Source: Oscheius onirici (lineage: Eukaryota > Nematoda > Chromadorea > Rhabditida > Rhabditidae). Taken from it: a DNA stretch of 64,000 nucleotides. The stretch lies in NCBI GenBank assembly GCA_932521025.1, contig OW051468.1:1674064-1738063 (forward strand), read 5' to 3'. A program made the translations under genes and the position numbers. Position 1 is the first letter of the stretch. Each line of letters begins with the position of its first letter. The notes under the pieces were generated by a model that had not been told where the DNA came from, ran no database searches, and worked only from the letters and a program-made list of their open reading frames with translations. This document shows positions 9,579 to 23,630 of the stretch, piece after piece.

Positions 9579-10011
9579 CTCTCAGTCTCTCTGTCCCCTG
9601 TCTCACTCAAGTCTAGCCGGAGTCGAGTTCTCAGTTGAAACCTTCTTCTGTTGGAAAGTACAAGCTCCTGAACTCAGATTTCATTGTAACCAGTTGAACC
9701 AACCAGTGTAAGAGATTCCATAGAGGTATAGAAAGACGAGCATGTACACGTAGAACATCGTTGGTCTGTGAGACGCTGGCCGGCCAAGAGGTTCTCACAG
9801 TTTAGAGATCCGCCGAATTGGATCAATTTGGTCATTTGAAGCTGAAGAGGTAAAGGAAAGACTGAGAGTCAGAAGATCAGAAAATGCCAGAAGCAGGTCA
9901 CAGAGCACGAGAGTACGTGAGAAGTTCCCGTTGATTACATACCTGTGATCAGTTCCAATTATCAGCCCACTGCAGAGCAGGGCGCGGTCAATACTCACTC
10001 TGTTCTCGGCA

Positions 10012-11285
10012 ATGGAGCCGCCGCCTATCTACCCGGGAAATAACCAACTTCATTTTATTCCATTGACAAGTTATGGAAAGAAACCCCAGCCTCCCAGCTA
10101 TTCGCAGATCTTCGGGCCGACTGACACGCAGGAACAGATCTCAACTGGACCGACGGAGTATCTAGTCAGAAAAGAAGTCAAGTATCTTTTCAATATGGGA
10201 GTCTTGTTCCAGATAGTCATGGTAAGTCGAGGCACAGTTAGTTACTGTCCCTGTCCCTGTCCCTCATTCTCTACACAGACTCAACTTTGCAGAGACTTGT
10301 GATCGGCATCACTCTCATGACCAAGGGAGACGGCTCCTCCATAGGTCTCGGAATATTCTACTGTGCTACCTTCATGCTTTTTTGGAGCCTGGGTCTGGCT
10401 TTTCACGAAGAATACCGCACCCGTTCCTGCAACTCCGTCTTGAACTTACTCATGACAGAGTACATGTGTTATTTTCTAATGGTATACACTTTCTTCTTTG
10501 AAAAATGAGTTTTAGGATTACGGTATCTTTCTCGGAATTCCAGCTTGGAGTATGCATAAGGGAGTACACCTCGACTTCCAAATGAAAGCAGGTTAGACAG
10601 CCAACTGGATGGAAACCCGAATTTTCAGGAATCTTTATGAGTATCTTCAACACCGTCTTCTTCGTCTTCATACTCAGTACTCAAGTCTGCGATTATAAGG
10701 TATCTTGACCATTTTTCCAGAACATTCCCTTTTCACAGCCTCTTCAAGACTCGGAAAAGTTTATTGAGACTAACACTGGCGAACAGTACGCAAAGAGCAA
10801 CCAGCTGTCAGTTCTGGAATGGAGTCCCTTTAAAATCCGTTTGGCTAATATTGGAATGGAAGCAGTTGAAGGACCTCTGACTGTCGTCAGAGCAGTCTCA
10901 AAGGATTCTCTTGATAGTTTTGGAAAAAAGGAATTGGACGAAAATAATAAGGTCGTGCTGAATGTCAATCTCACTAGTGCACTGGAGCCCGGATGCGAGA
11001 TTATGGTTGGTTTTTTTTGAGAGACAGGGACAGTAATCGATCGAATTATTCCAAAATTTCCAGTTGATTCCGGAGACCCACACCCTCCCTGGAGCCAATC
11101 GGGTGAAAAACTTCCGCTCCTTTGGAAAGGACAGAAGTCTTCAAGTGGAAGTGGCAGTCTTTGTTGGCAAAGATCAGCGCTTTGCTGTCAGAAGAATTCA
11201 ACTTTTTGAGAGAAGGGAGGAGAAAACTAAGGAACCTTCGGTGATTGATGTAAAGACTCTCGATTTAGAGAAAGGCAAGGCTTGA
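10012..11285 (+). CDS. Four-helix membrane protein with a C-terminal soluble domain, unknown family
   Basis: Exons 10012-10221, 10293-10481, 10516-10591, 10629-10699, 10721-11005 and 11064-11285 join in phase to 350 residues. A proline-rich N-terminus (MEPPPIYPGN, KPQPPSYSQ) precedes four hydrophobic segments: the first from NMGVLFQIVMRLVIGITL, the second from GIFYCATFMLFWSLGLAF, the third from LLMTEYMCYFLMDYGIFLGI, the fourth from GIFMSIFNTVFFVFIL. About 150 residues of soluble, possibly beta-rich sequence follow, ending in a charged tail (VKTLDLEKGKA). Exon 5 has two in-frame acceptors (10720 and 10738), so six residues are optional. I know no matching family. It is probably a nematode-specific membrane protein. 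Confidence 0.65.
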
Positions 11286-11883
11286 AAGATCGGTTGTACT
11301 GATCCAGTTCATTGAAGAGAAGGTCGTAATGAATGTTCTGTTAAAAAAGCGTAAATACAGTATCCCAGAGTGGCACAGAGAGAACAAGAGAAAAAGGAGA
11401 AATTCTCATCCCAGAGTGGCACAGAGAGAACAAGAGAAAAAGGAGAAATTCTCATTGATCGCATACTCGGCAGTAAAGTTTGTTTCTGTGCTTCTGTTCC
11501 TCTCTCACTGTCGCTCTGAATCTCTATCCCTCAGTCCGCAGTCTCTCTGATCTTTCATCCTCAGGACTACCGTAGGAAGAAGATTGTTTCAAAATTGTAG
11601 GCATGTTGCAGAACATGTTGCAAAATTGTAAAAGGTCAAAATTGTAATTCGTTTTTTTTCTCCCTTGAGAACATTGCTCGTATCCTTTGACTAAACTTCT
11701 CTATATTCAGCCAGTACAATCCCCTGTTTTCATGAAGGCATTACCGTAATGCATATAGGAATTCCTAAAAATATAGCCAAGACAAATTCACTGGAACGGA
11801 TAAAGAGTACAGTTGTGTAATAAATAAGAGAGAGAGGGGGATTTCATACACGGATACAGACAAAAATATCGGGATTTTTTGGT
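11286..11883. other. Convergent intergenic region
   Basis: Contains a direct duplication of about 45 bp (cccagagtggcacagagagaac, starting near 11365 and 11411) and pyrimidine-rich sequence. No gene seen. Confidence 0.6.
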
Positions 11884-13814
11884 TTACTTTTTCTGCTCGT
11901 CCCCCTTCTTCTTTTCCTTCGTGTCGCTGGGAAGATCGTTGACAATCTGCTGCAGCAGTTCCGGATTGTTCAGCAGGTCGTTGACGTCCTGCTCGTGCTG
12001 CAAATGGCTTCGATTATAAAATTGAGAGAATGCTTACAGAGCCGGTAACATCAACATCCATAGCTTCGGCGGCAGGAGCTGGCTGCTGAGCTGAAAAGGA
12101 ACGATTAATGCTTGCAACAAATCACATTTTCAGCTGCTTTTAACAACTTTCTACGGTTTTCAAATGGGATCGAACAGTGGCAGGCAGTGATGGTCCCAAC
12201 TTCTGATCGGATCAAAAATGTTTTTAAATGATTTTACTGGGAGCATCCTGCTGCATGGACATTCTGAGAGCCCATTCGAGCTGTTCTTCCTCGGTCATGG
12301 CGGCCATGTCGACATCGACGACCTCGGGCTGAGCAGCAGCCGCAGCCGGAGCTTCTTGTCCCGTAGCGGCAGCTTGAGCAGCCTGTCGAGCACGTTCCTC
12401 CTCCATCGAGACGCGGAGAGCCAGAGCGAGATCAGGGTCATCTTCGGGGTCAATTCCGAATTCGAAGGCGCCAGCTCCGCCAGCAGCCGGAGCTCCGTCT
12501 TCACCGCGGCAGATGGGCGAGGCTCCGATAGCCTCGAGAAGAGAGCTGCCGGCAGGAACGACGACGAGATTGGAACCGCTTCCCTCCCTGAAAAGCGATT
12601 TTAATCATTTTCCGAAAAAGAAAAAAAAGCAAAAGGGTACTCACTTTCCATTGAGCGTGTCAATAAATTGTCCCATGACCTGGCTATTCTGCGAATCGGA
12701 CTCTCCGAAGCAGATGACATCACAGTCGACCTTTTCCTTTTTGAACTTCTTCGCGACCTTGACGAGCTCGGCCGGCTCGACGTTCTCAATCGGGCTGCCG
12801 ACAAAGACGACGACACGCATACGGTGACTGCGATTCTGACGGTGCTTCAGAGCCAGATGGGCGACTTTTATAGCGGAGAGGAAGTTGCATGTACCCTGAA
12901 AAAAACTGATAATCCTGTCGAATATTAGTAGTCTTTGGTCAGCATGTTACGAGCTATTTTGAAGTCACAGGGAACAGTGTTGATGCGAACCGAAATATTG
13001 TCTGCCCAGGGGCTACTGAGAAAAATTGGATCTTTAAAGGAATCCTCCTCCCGAGTGGTCAAGGGCGAAACCCGCAAAGCGTGCAATCGTTGGACATTCA
13101 GTCAAAGGAACCAAGAGCTCTGGCCACGAAAAAAATGGGTTATGGTAATGGTCTCTTTTTGTTGAAGAAGCCATACCCATATCTTTGTGGCCACAGACAG
13201 ACAGTTTGACAACGGATGTGATGTGGCCAGTTATGACGACGTAACCACAAGAAGACAGGTAGACATCCGGGACGATGTTGCAACAGCCAAGACAGATAGA
13301 CAGAACAGACTATGCCAAAATAGTGTACGGCAGCTTGAAAATACGCAGTTTCTATGCAAACTGAGATGGTTAGCATTCTCAAACCAAAACTTGGTTTCGT
13401 TAAACCAAATTTTAAGGAACTGCTTCTCAATTCAAAACAACAAAAAACTATACCTTGGGCTCGACAGAATGGAGCTTCATGAAGAGGCGCGGATGTTCCT
13501 GGGTCATTGAGGAGAGAACCTCAATTGCTCCGGCCATTCGAAGAAGGCCGACGGCGTTCTCGGGATTGGCTCTCAGCTTCGTCTGAATGATCATGTTGGC
13601 CGCATCCTGCTGGACTTGGAGACGCGACGGAGCAAAGTCGCCATTTCTCATCCACTCAGAGTCGTCGACACTGAAAAAAGGAGTTTTTAGAGTTGCAGGA
13701 ATTTGGAATTTTGCCAAAAATTGCAAATTTACACGATAAAAGAATAAAACGGCTAAAATGCTTCAAAATTGGCTAGAAATGAAATTACCAGAGCATTGTG
13801 CTTTCCAGGACCAT
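11884..13814 (-). CDS. rpn-10: 26S proteasome ubiquitin receptor RPN10/PSMD4
   Basis: Exons 13814-13789, 13670-13454, 12895-12645, 12587-12238, 12090-12038 and 11997-11884 give 336 residues. The start MVLESTMLCVDDSEWMRNGD is the conserved beginning of the RPN10 von Willebrand A domain, which continues to about residue 190. Two ubiquitin-interacting motifs follow: DDPDLALALRVSMEEE and EEEQLEWALRMSMQQ. The C-terminus is lysine-rich. RPN10 sits between the proteasome base and lid and captures polyubiquitin chains. It lies 190 nt downstream of the mrpl-9 stop on the same strand, suggesting an operon. Intron 2 carries an imperfect copy of the CACAGACAGACAGTT repeat. Confidence 0.95.
13186..13330. 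repeat. Intronic GGCCACAGACAAGACAGTT-type repeat
   Basis: Words of the type gtggccacagacagacagtt and agacagatagacag, partly inverted, inside rpn-10 intron 2. Closely similar copies lie at 20263-20370, 26955-27025, 27625-27670, 36695-36770, 36975-37055, 41165-41240, 45890-46110 and 47570-47645. Confidence 0.6.
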
Positions 13815-14004
13815 TTTTCGGCGTTAAGTGCGAGTTTTGGTCTAAAAATTGGTATAAAACATCAAAACTGGTACGAAATGAAGATAATGAGGCGAAAGAA
13901 CGGCCTAAAGCTTCAAACGTATTTCCAAAAAAATCTCCTTTTTCTCGTAAACAATAACATAACAAAGCCTAAACAAATTTCTACAGTCAAAAAAGGAGGG
14001 GAAG

Positions 14005-15262
14005 TTATGACGTCCTTGAGCGCTTCTGCATAAAATCTACGACGGCAAAATCGGGCTTGAAGTCGGCCGTTTTGCTGTAGACGGGCTCCTCGCGTCGAAT
14101 TCCATGCTTAGCTAGGTCTGCCGTGGTCGGAGCTCGACTACTTTCAGGGGAAATTATCTGAAATGGAATTTTTAGCAAGAAAAGGGCAAAATCTCACCTG
14201 TTTGGATTCATCCACGGAGATGTGAGATATCCGGCCGATCATGGGGACAATATAGGAGCTGGAAACGACGACGTAGAAACGAATGAGCTTGGCTTCCATC
14301 TCGAAATTTGGGCCGCTGATTGAGGGCTCTGGTAGATATACACAGTCGTCCAGGACGTCGACACCCTGGAAAAGAGTTAGAATGTTTACTTCTTCTGAAA
14401 ACTGAATACAACTGAAATACAGCTAATTTTTAGTAGCTTTGTAGCCGGCAAATTTGAAAAAAAAACTGAGAAGTAAGTCAGAACAGGACCAGACCATTTC
14501 TGCAATCAGGATGGGTTACTGTACCTTTTGGCTTGGGAATTTAGTGAATTACTGTAACTTGAGACCTCTTGATCTCAGCCTGGCAACCTAGAAAGGCTCA
14601 AAAACATGAACGACTTGTTTTTCAAAGACTGCCGAGATGACAGGTGAAAGTTGAAGAAAACTCACAACTTGGCGAAGAGAAGCCTTGATAATTCTGCTGT
14701 CGAGCGTCCACTGGTTCTCCATGCTTACTTTGACCGGCACGACGAGTTTCTGCAGCTCGCGGCCGATTCGGAGCAGTTCGAATGGTATTCTGACGCGGGC
14801 GGCCAACTCCTCGGCCATTTTCTCCTTCATCTCGGCATAGTAGGCCAAATCGAACGGTGAAGCGTAGACGGCCTTCCGCGTCAAGAGAAGATCAGTCCGG
14901 GCGAATTTGCGCTCAACTTCGACCACGTCAAATTGATGTCCGACGCCTACACTTGTTATTCTTAGAGGGAATAAACGGAAAAACCTTCAACATCCTGAAG
15001 AAGAATAACTTTCAGCGGACCGGCGCTCCTCTTGGTCTCATAATCCGTCACGGCTAGCTTCTGTGAATTTGGCAACTCTGCCGGATCGCGCTGGATGGCT
15101 CCTTCTGGCGTGGCTTCCGGTGCATAGACTCGATGCAGCACCCAAGTATTCTAAATTGGCGGTTTTTGACTAAAAAAATAGAGGAAAACTGACTCTTTGA
15201 GGATTTATAGCCGATAAACTGGGTCGAATGAATCGTAGAGCATGACTGGCACAGCTCGTCAT
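14005..15262 (-). CDS. mrpl-9: Mitochondrial ribosomal protein bL9m (MRPL9)
   Basis: Exons 15262-15194, 15150-14985, 14946-14666, 14365-14198 and 14157-14005 join in phase to 278 residues. The N-terminus is basic and uncharged-helical (MTSCASHALRFIRPS), a mitochondrial presequence. The L9 core reads LKVILLQDVEGFGVGHQFDV then VERKFARTDLLLTRKAVYAS, matching the bacterial L9 pattern KVILLEDVEGLGKKGDVVEV. The C-terminal part is the longer eukaryotic extension. It is a structural component of the mitochondrial large subunit. The ATG is flush with a tttttacag acceptor (spliced-leader site). It appears to be first in an operon with rpn-10. Confidence 0.88.
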
Positions 15263-16734
15263 CTGTAAAAACAGTCTAGAACTCGGTAAAAGATGAAAAT
15301 AAGAGAAAAGCGGTCAAAATCATAAAAACACGAAAATACGTATTCTAGGCTCTTTTAATCGGCTGTAACATGCTATTTTTTAAATTTTCCAGTGGATTTC
15401 CATCAAAAGAACGCAAAAGAATAAAAAAATGAGCAAAAACAAGAAGAAAGAAGCTGAGAAGTTCACAAGAAATGAAAATTGTCAGCACAAACTAATAGTT
15501 AAAGGACTGTTTGCCGCGGTCACGCCACGAAAGCGATTACTGTTGCCCCAATTTGCGCGGTAAACAGGAGACCGTTTCAATTTTTCGAACCCGTGATTTC
15601 CAATTTTTACACCCTTTTTCAGTCATTTTCTTTGTTTTTAGCTCAATATTTTTGTTTTGTCACGTATAAAATGAGGCCCAGATCGTTCAAAAGCTACCAA
15701 GCAACGTGTGAAATCAAAATTGCTCTAAAATTCTTTGAAAATAGGTCGTTTGGACTTTTGTTCCATTTTAGGGCATTCCAATCTTGTTGCTTTTAGTGTT
15801 TTCTAGTCTTCAGTATGCCGGATTGTAAAACAAGCGAAAATATCGATTTTGAACGTAAGATTCATCCATAAAAATGTCCTTCCTGCTGACTCATTTTTAC
15901 CCAGCCCTTTTTTTTCCTTTCTTCATATCTTCTTTTTTTCTCAGCTTTGCCACCAAAAATATTTTCAACTGAACTGTTTTTCCCACAAAGTGCGCATGAA
16001 AGTATCGTGAAAACAGGAAAACAGTGCAAAGGATTACCTCGTCGAAGGCAGTCAGCCACACGTATATTCCTCCTATTGTATAGACTTCGCATATTCCTCC
16101 AATGGTATATAGCTCGATTTTTGTCTTGTTTTTATGGAAAATTGTGGTAAAAAAGTATAATATTAGCCAAAAATCTCGGAGATTTATAAACAAGAATTGG
16201 ATTTGCATGCCTGGCAGCCAAAAATAGGTCTCTCGACAATTTTCTGGCAAAATTTTACGATTACTTCGATTTTTTTACTTCTCAGTAGCCTCTATTTTTC
16301 CTGTAGCGTCTTTTTTTCTATAACAGATATCCCGACAAATTATGATTTCAGCCATAAATCTCTGAAAGGTGTTCCTAAAACCCGGATATTCAACGATAAA
16401 ACTTGTTTTCCCTGATTTCTCTCAAACTTCTGTCATAAATTCGATTTTTTTCCTATTTTAAAAGCTGTAGTATCGATTTGCCTTATTCTATAATTCTATT
16501 TTTGTCCAAATCATGGTCCTTGAGCTATTTTGAGCCTCTTGTTTACGTAAAATGCCCAGAATACTATTGTTGGCAGCCTTCCAGTAACATTTTTTCCGCT
16601 TGCCAGCGTTGCACAATTACGACCGCAAATATCTTATCTCTCCCTCCTTTTTTCTTCCTCTCAAATTCAGCATTTTTCCCGCAAATTATTCCCATTTTTG
16701 CAGGTAATATCTGTCTCAGCCGGGTACTAAAAGG
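15263..16734. other. Divergent promoter region between mrpl-9 and kin-3
   Basis: About 1.5 kb, AT-rich, with short open frames only. It includes a small direct repeat (attcctcctattgtatag / attcctccaatggtatat, 16069-16111). No gene supported. Confidence 0.55.
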
Positions 16735-19289
<2,555 letters not shown>

Positions 19290-19601
19290 ATTTTGCTGAA
19301 TTCAGAGCCTAAATTCGTCTCCTCTCCCTCATTTTTCTTCAGCCCAAAACTATGTGTAGTTTCCTCGTTTTAACACACATATATACGTAGTTATATTTCC
19401 TTTAAAACAGCCCATTATTGTTTGTTATGAGTCTCTCTCCCCCATCCCAGTTTCTTCTTCTATATTTGTCCCCATTTGAGAGACGTAGACCTGCGCTCGT
19501 TGTTTCATAAATCAGGCCGTATTCAGTCGTCTTTTTTGGGGTTATTTTCCTGGAATATCTCTAAAAAAAATGGGGAAGGAATCAAAGTAAAGTGTCTCAG
19601 A

Positions 19602-22600
19602 ATGCTCGTCAGAAAGGCCATAAACTCGGTCGGACTGGTGGCGCTGAGACAGGCAGCGACAAGCTCAGCTACTGTACAGAAGACGGCAGCTGAAAAGGAG
19701 GCAATCAAGCCACAGACGGCGCCGATCTATCTGGATGTTCAGGCCACGTCGCCAATGGTTTGTTTTGGCTACTTTTTTGTGAATTTCTATTGGGAATTTG
19801 TACTGTTTTTTACGAGATTTATAAGTGGCAAAAAACAGAAAGGTTAATATGTGCGTAACCCTTACTTTTCTTTATTTTAGGTTAGGTGAAAGTTACACAT
19901 ACAATATTTTGGAATTTTAGCGAAACATTTTTTTATAGAATCTAAAAACAAGTTTTCAGGATCCGCGAGTAGTTGACGCCATGCTGCCTTTCATGGTCAA
20001 CGATTACGGCAATCCACATTCGAGAACACACGCCTACGGATGGACTGCTGAGACGGCTGTAGAGAAGGCCAGAGCTCAGATTGCCAGTCTCGTAAAGGCC
20101 GATCCGCGAGAGATCATCTTCACTTCCGGAGCCACAGAATCGAACAATATTGCCATCAAGGGAGTCGCCAAGTTCCAGAAACATGCAGGAAAAGATCATG
20201 TCATTACGTTGCAGACGGTTAGTTTTTTTTGGATAGAAATGACTGGGTTTCACTAAAAGTGTTGCCACAGACTCGATAGTTAGACAGCTGCTTCTTTTTT
20301 CGGTGCAGACAAGACAGTGGCCACAGACTAGACAGTAAGACAACTAATGGCCACAGACAAGACAGCTAAGATTTGCGCTGAAACGATCCCTTGAAAATGC
20401 GCCTCATTTATTTAGAATGAGCCCAAATTCAGCGTTATCGCTACGGTGGCCGAGCGGTCGAAGGCGTCGGACTTATGATCCGATGGTACGAAAGTACCCG
20501 CGCGGGTTCGAATCCCGTCCGTGGCAAATCTTTTTGTCTTTTTGTAAAACAAGGTTGGCAACGCCCTTCCAGGGCTAAAGTAGAAATTCATGACTTCGGT
20601 CTGTCACGGAGCCCTAGTCGTGGTTTCCCTTTCATTCTTGTTACTCTCCTGCAGTCACTCTCCCTGACTCTCCAAAGAAACTACCGAAATTGTATTTGAT
20701 CCCACTCCCTCCGAAGCCTAATTTTAAAATGCAGAATCTGAACGGGTCGTAACAATCAGTGGTTAGTCTGTGCTTCCACAGTCAACCGATCTCTTCTCGT
20801 CCCTCCCCCAGTAAATAGATAACAGTTTGCTATCTGATCCCTCTCCAGATCAATTATGTTCATGTCCTTCTGTTCCTGTGTCACTTATCCTCCCTTGTTT
20901 CTAATTTCTCGACACAATCTCTCTATCCACCCCTGCATTCTGCAATGTGTTTGTCTTTCCCGGTCTTCTCCTATCCCTGTCCGTTCTCATCCAAAACCAA
21001 AATTTGAGGTCCCGGAGAAACAAACATCCAAACAGAGTCCACGACAGACACCATTGCGCTTTAGATAGTAGAGATGTCTCGAAGGCCTGTGCACGAGTGC
21101 CCCCCCCCCCCCCCCAGGCTCGAGCCATTGAATCACCTAAATCCAAACTCCTGAAGTCAATGCAGATGAAAAGTTCTGAGAGCTTCTGTTTTACTTAAGC
21201 TGACTTGTCTGAATTTGTTACTCTAGGCTGCGCACAAAGCTCCCCTCCTTATCCTCAATTAGAGCTTCAGACACACACACAGAGACCTGGGAGCAATTTA
21301 AAGTGGAGATTGCTATAGAATCAATTATGATGCTTTTTTTCTCAAAATTAGCATTTTCTCAATTATCTATTTTAAAAACGCCCATTTTTCAGGAGCACAA
21401 GTGCGTCCTCGATTCCTGTCGTCAGCTGGAAAGTGAAGGTTTCAAAGTGACCTATCTGCCCGTCGACAAGGGCGGAATTGTCGATCTGAAGGCACTGGAA
21501 GCGGCCATGACGGAGCGAACGGCTCTCGTTTCCTGCATGATGGTCAACAACGAAATTGGCGTCATTCAGCCGATCCGCGAAATTGGTGCCATGTGCCGCG
21601 CTAGAAAAGTCCATTTTCATACGGATGCGGCTCAAGCAACCGGTAAAATTCCCATCGATGTCAGTGCGCTCAATATTGATCTGATGTCAATCTCTGGACA
21701 CAAGCTCTATGGGCCTAAAGGTAACTTTTTAGAGCTATCGACTGCCTAAGCTGACATTTTGGCTAAAAACTTACAGTTAATTGTCGTTTAGCTCATTGAT
21801 TGTCGTTTTTTGCGCTCAAGATGTCTAACTGTCTAGTCTGTAACCTCCACAGAGCTTCTATTTCTCGTTCAACAGATCGCTCAAGCCCTAGAACCTGAAA
21901 ACTTCAAGAAAATAGCTTGGATTTTCGATGCACGACTCATGTGAACCAATCTAGACTAAAACTGTCCATTTTGATCCAAAGTTGAGCTATTTAAACGATC
22001 TAGGGCTTGTTTTTCGCTCTGAATTCAGTAGACTCGCTCTAAAAGGTTAAAAATTAGTAAAAATGACTTTAAAAAAATGCCGCCAAAAATATAACTACGA
22101 CCAGCAGCAGTATTGTCATCTTTTTTCTCCATTCAGATGTAACCTTATCAAAGCAAAAAATGTGTTGAACTTAAAAAAAAGAAAAAGGGCAAAATTTCGA
22201 TCCAGGCAGGACTCGAACCTGCAATCTTCGGTTTGCTCTCTTCGTAGGAGACCGACGCCTTATCCATTAGGCCACAGGACCATGGCGGCGCCGGCAACGG
22301 CCCCTGTTGACTAGCTATCAAGCGCCGCGCTGCAGAGTTGTAAAGTTTAAAAATGGCGGCAGGAGAAGCAATTTTTGAACATTATTCTCCTAATTTGTAT
22401 GCTGAACTGTAATTTTACAGTGACTCTTGCCAAAAAGCTTGAAATCTGAAGGAAAAATAGTCACTTTTTCAGGAGTCGGAGCTCTTTACGTGAGAAGACG
22501 TCCCCGCGTCCGTCTGGAAGCTCAGATGTCCGGCGGCGGTCAGGAGAGAGGAATGCGGTCCGGAACACTGCCCCCACCGCTCTGTGTCGGTCTTGGAGAA

Positions 22601-23630
22601 GCCTGCAGAATTGCTACGGAGGAAATGGGTAAGCTTCCTTGTCTTTCTAGTTGCCTAAAGCTCTCAATTTTCAGCCATGGACTCTGCTCACATCTCACGT
22701 CTGAGCCAGAAGCTGATCGACGGCGTCTCGAAGCGACTCGGCCACATCATCAGAAACGGCGATCCGGCCCATCACTATCCCGGCTGCGTCAATTTGTCCT
22801 TTGCCTACGTGGAAGGCGAATCGCTGCTGATGGCCCTCAAGACGGTCGCCTTGTCCTCGGGAAGTGCCTGTACTTCTGCCTCGCTGGAACCATCTTACGT
22901 GCTCCGTGCCATCGGAGCCGAAGAAGATCTAGCTCATTCGTCTATTCGCTTCGGAATTGGACGTTTCACGACGGAGGCTGAGGTAATGTTTTATGCGATT
23001 TATCGAAAAACTAAGAAAAAGTATAATAATTGCTGAAGAACACTTACTGGAGTCTCTTAGCTTTTTAGATAAAACAAGGCAGACGGTAGTTTTTGGAGAG
23101 CGTAAATTCCGTTTCCTTACTACATTATCCCCCGTTTTGCGTTGCCTTTGGTGGATACCGTAGCAAAAATTTTGAGCGCCACGCAATGATCTAGACGATG
23201 AAAATACCGTAACCATATGTTTATTCGCTACGAGACCCAAATTTAACACTCAAACATTGGATATTCAAGCAGAATATTGGTTTGCCAATAGATACACAGC
23301 TAAAGAGTGAATTTGGCTGCGTACCAAATGCAATACCGGAGCCGTTGTGACTCTTCCCGAAAGTTATTTTGGCTCAACATCTTTTGGTGTAAAAGATTCA
23401 GAAACGGCTATGGCATTGCATTGAATACTCAGTCAAAGTAAATTTGCCTGCGAGTTGGCTGAGCATCCATTGTTTTAGATTTTTAAACTGTTCAAATTCG
23501 CGATTTCCAGATCGATCATACCGTCGAGCTCTGCGTCAAGGAGACCCAGCGTCTGCGAGAGCTCTCGCCTCTCTGGGAGATGGTTCAAGAGGGCATTGAC
23601 CTCAAGACGATCCAATGGTCTCAGCACTAA
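19602..23630 (+). CDS. nfs-1: Mitochondrial cysteine desulfurase NFS1
   Basis: Exons 19602-19757, 19960-20217, 21393-21720, 22473-22628, 22675-22982 and 23511-23630 encode 441 residues. The N-terminus is a mitochondrial presequence ([19 protein letters not shown]). The class V aminotransferase fold follows: [25 protein letters not shown], the PLP lysine in [12 protein letters not shown] (Lys 242) and the active-site cysteine loop [17 protein letters not shown] (Cys near 365). The C-terminal TIQWSQH is typical of eukaryotic NFS1, where the tail contacts ISCU. It takes sulfur from cysteine as a persulfide for iron-sulfur cluster assembly with ISD11 and ISCU. Introns 2 and 3 are long and hold two tRNA genes and a transposon copy. 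The ATG lies one base after a gtgtctcag acceptor. Confidence 0.97.
20263..20370. repeat. CACAGACAAGACAG-type repeat in nfs-1 intron 2
   Basis: Three tandem degenerate copies of a unit with ttgccacagactcgatagttagacagct, agtggccacagactagacag and atggccacagacaagacagc. Confidence 0.65.
20440..20525 (+). tRNA. nev-tRNA: class II tRNA with UAU (isoleucine) anticodon
   Basis: 86 nt folding as a complete cloverleaf. The acceptor is GCTACGG/CCGTGGC with one G-U pair. The D arm is GCC/GGC. The anticodon stem TCGGA/TCCGA pairs perfectly, with loop CTTATGA, so positions 34-36 are TAT. A long variable arm follows (GGTAC-GAAA-GTACC, 5 bp), then T arm GCGGG-TTCGAAT-CCCGT. The A box TGGCCGAGCGG and B box GGTTCGAATCC match consensus, and a T run (tcttttt) follows as Pol III terminator. 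A UAU anticodon belongs to isoleucine, but isoleucine tRNAs are class I; a long variable arm belongs to Leu and Ser tRNAs. The base after the acceptor is A, the leucine discriminator. Known: nematode-specific V-arm tRNAs (nev-tRNAs) with Ile(UAU) or Gly(CCC) anticodons that accept leucine in vitro. It lies in nfs-1 intron 2, sense orientation. Confidence 0.9.
20548..21308 (+). mobile_element. Dispersed non-autonomous element, copy C (about 760 bp) in nfs-1 intron 2
   Basis: Begins with ggcaacgcccttccagggct and ends with gacctgggagcaatttaaag. It shares internal words with the copies at 33941-34632 and 24680-25022, such as ctctccagatcaat and attctgcaatgtg, and the last 60 bp are nearly identical to the end at 34575-34632. 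It contains a 16-base C run (about 21101-21116). No transposase frame is present. Confidence 0.6.
22199..22281 (-). tRNA. tRNA-Arg(CCU) with an 11-nt intron
   Basis: Minus strand, inside nfs-1 intron 3 and antisense to it. The A box TGGCCTAATGG and B box GGTTCGAGTCC are intact. T stem GCAGG/CCTGC and anticodon stem TCGGT/ACCGA pair perfectly. The loop reads CTCCTA, then an 11-nt insert (CGAAGAGAGCA), then A: anticodon CCT with an intron at the canonical place after position 37. The acceptor stem GGTCCTG/CTGGATC has a T-T mismatch and a G-T pair. It is probably a working gene, but the mismatch leaves some doubt. Confidence 0.8.
23225..23480. repeat. Palindromic TTGGCTGCGTA repeat in nfs-1 intron 5
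   Basis: Contains cattggatattcaagcagaa, atttggctgcgtacc and tggctgagcatccattg, the same family as in the TOFU-6 and kin-3 introns. Confidence 0.55.

Noticed and set aside
12930-13020. An exon-like stretch in rpn-10 intron 2 (minus strand, ADNISVRINTVPCDFKIA)
   Set aside because: RPN10 homology is continuous from HSVEPK to GTCNFLSAIK without it, and the frame ends in a stop.
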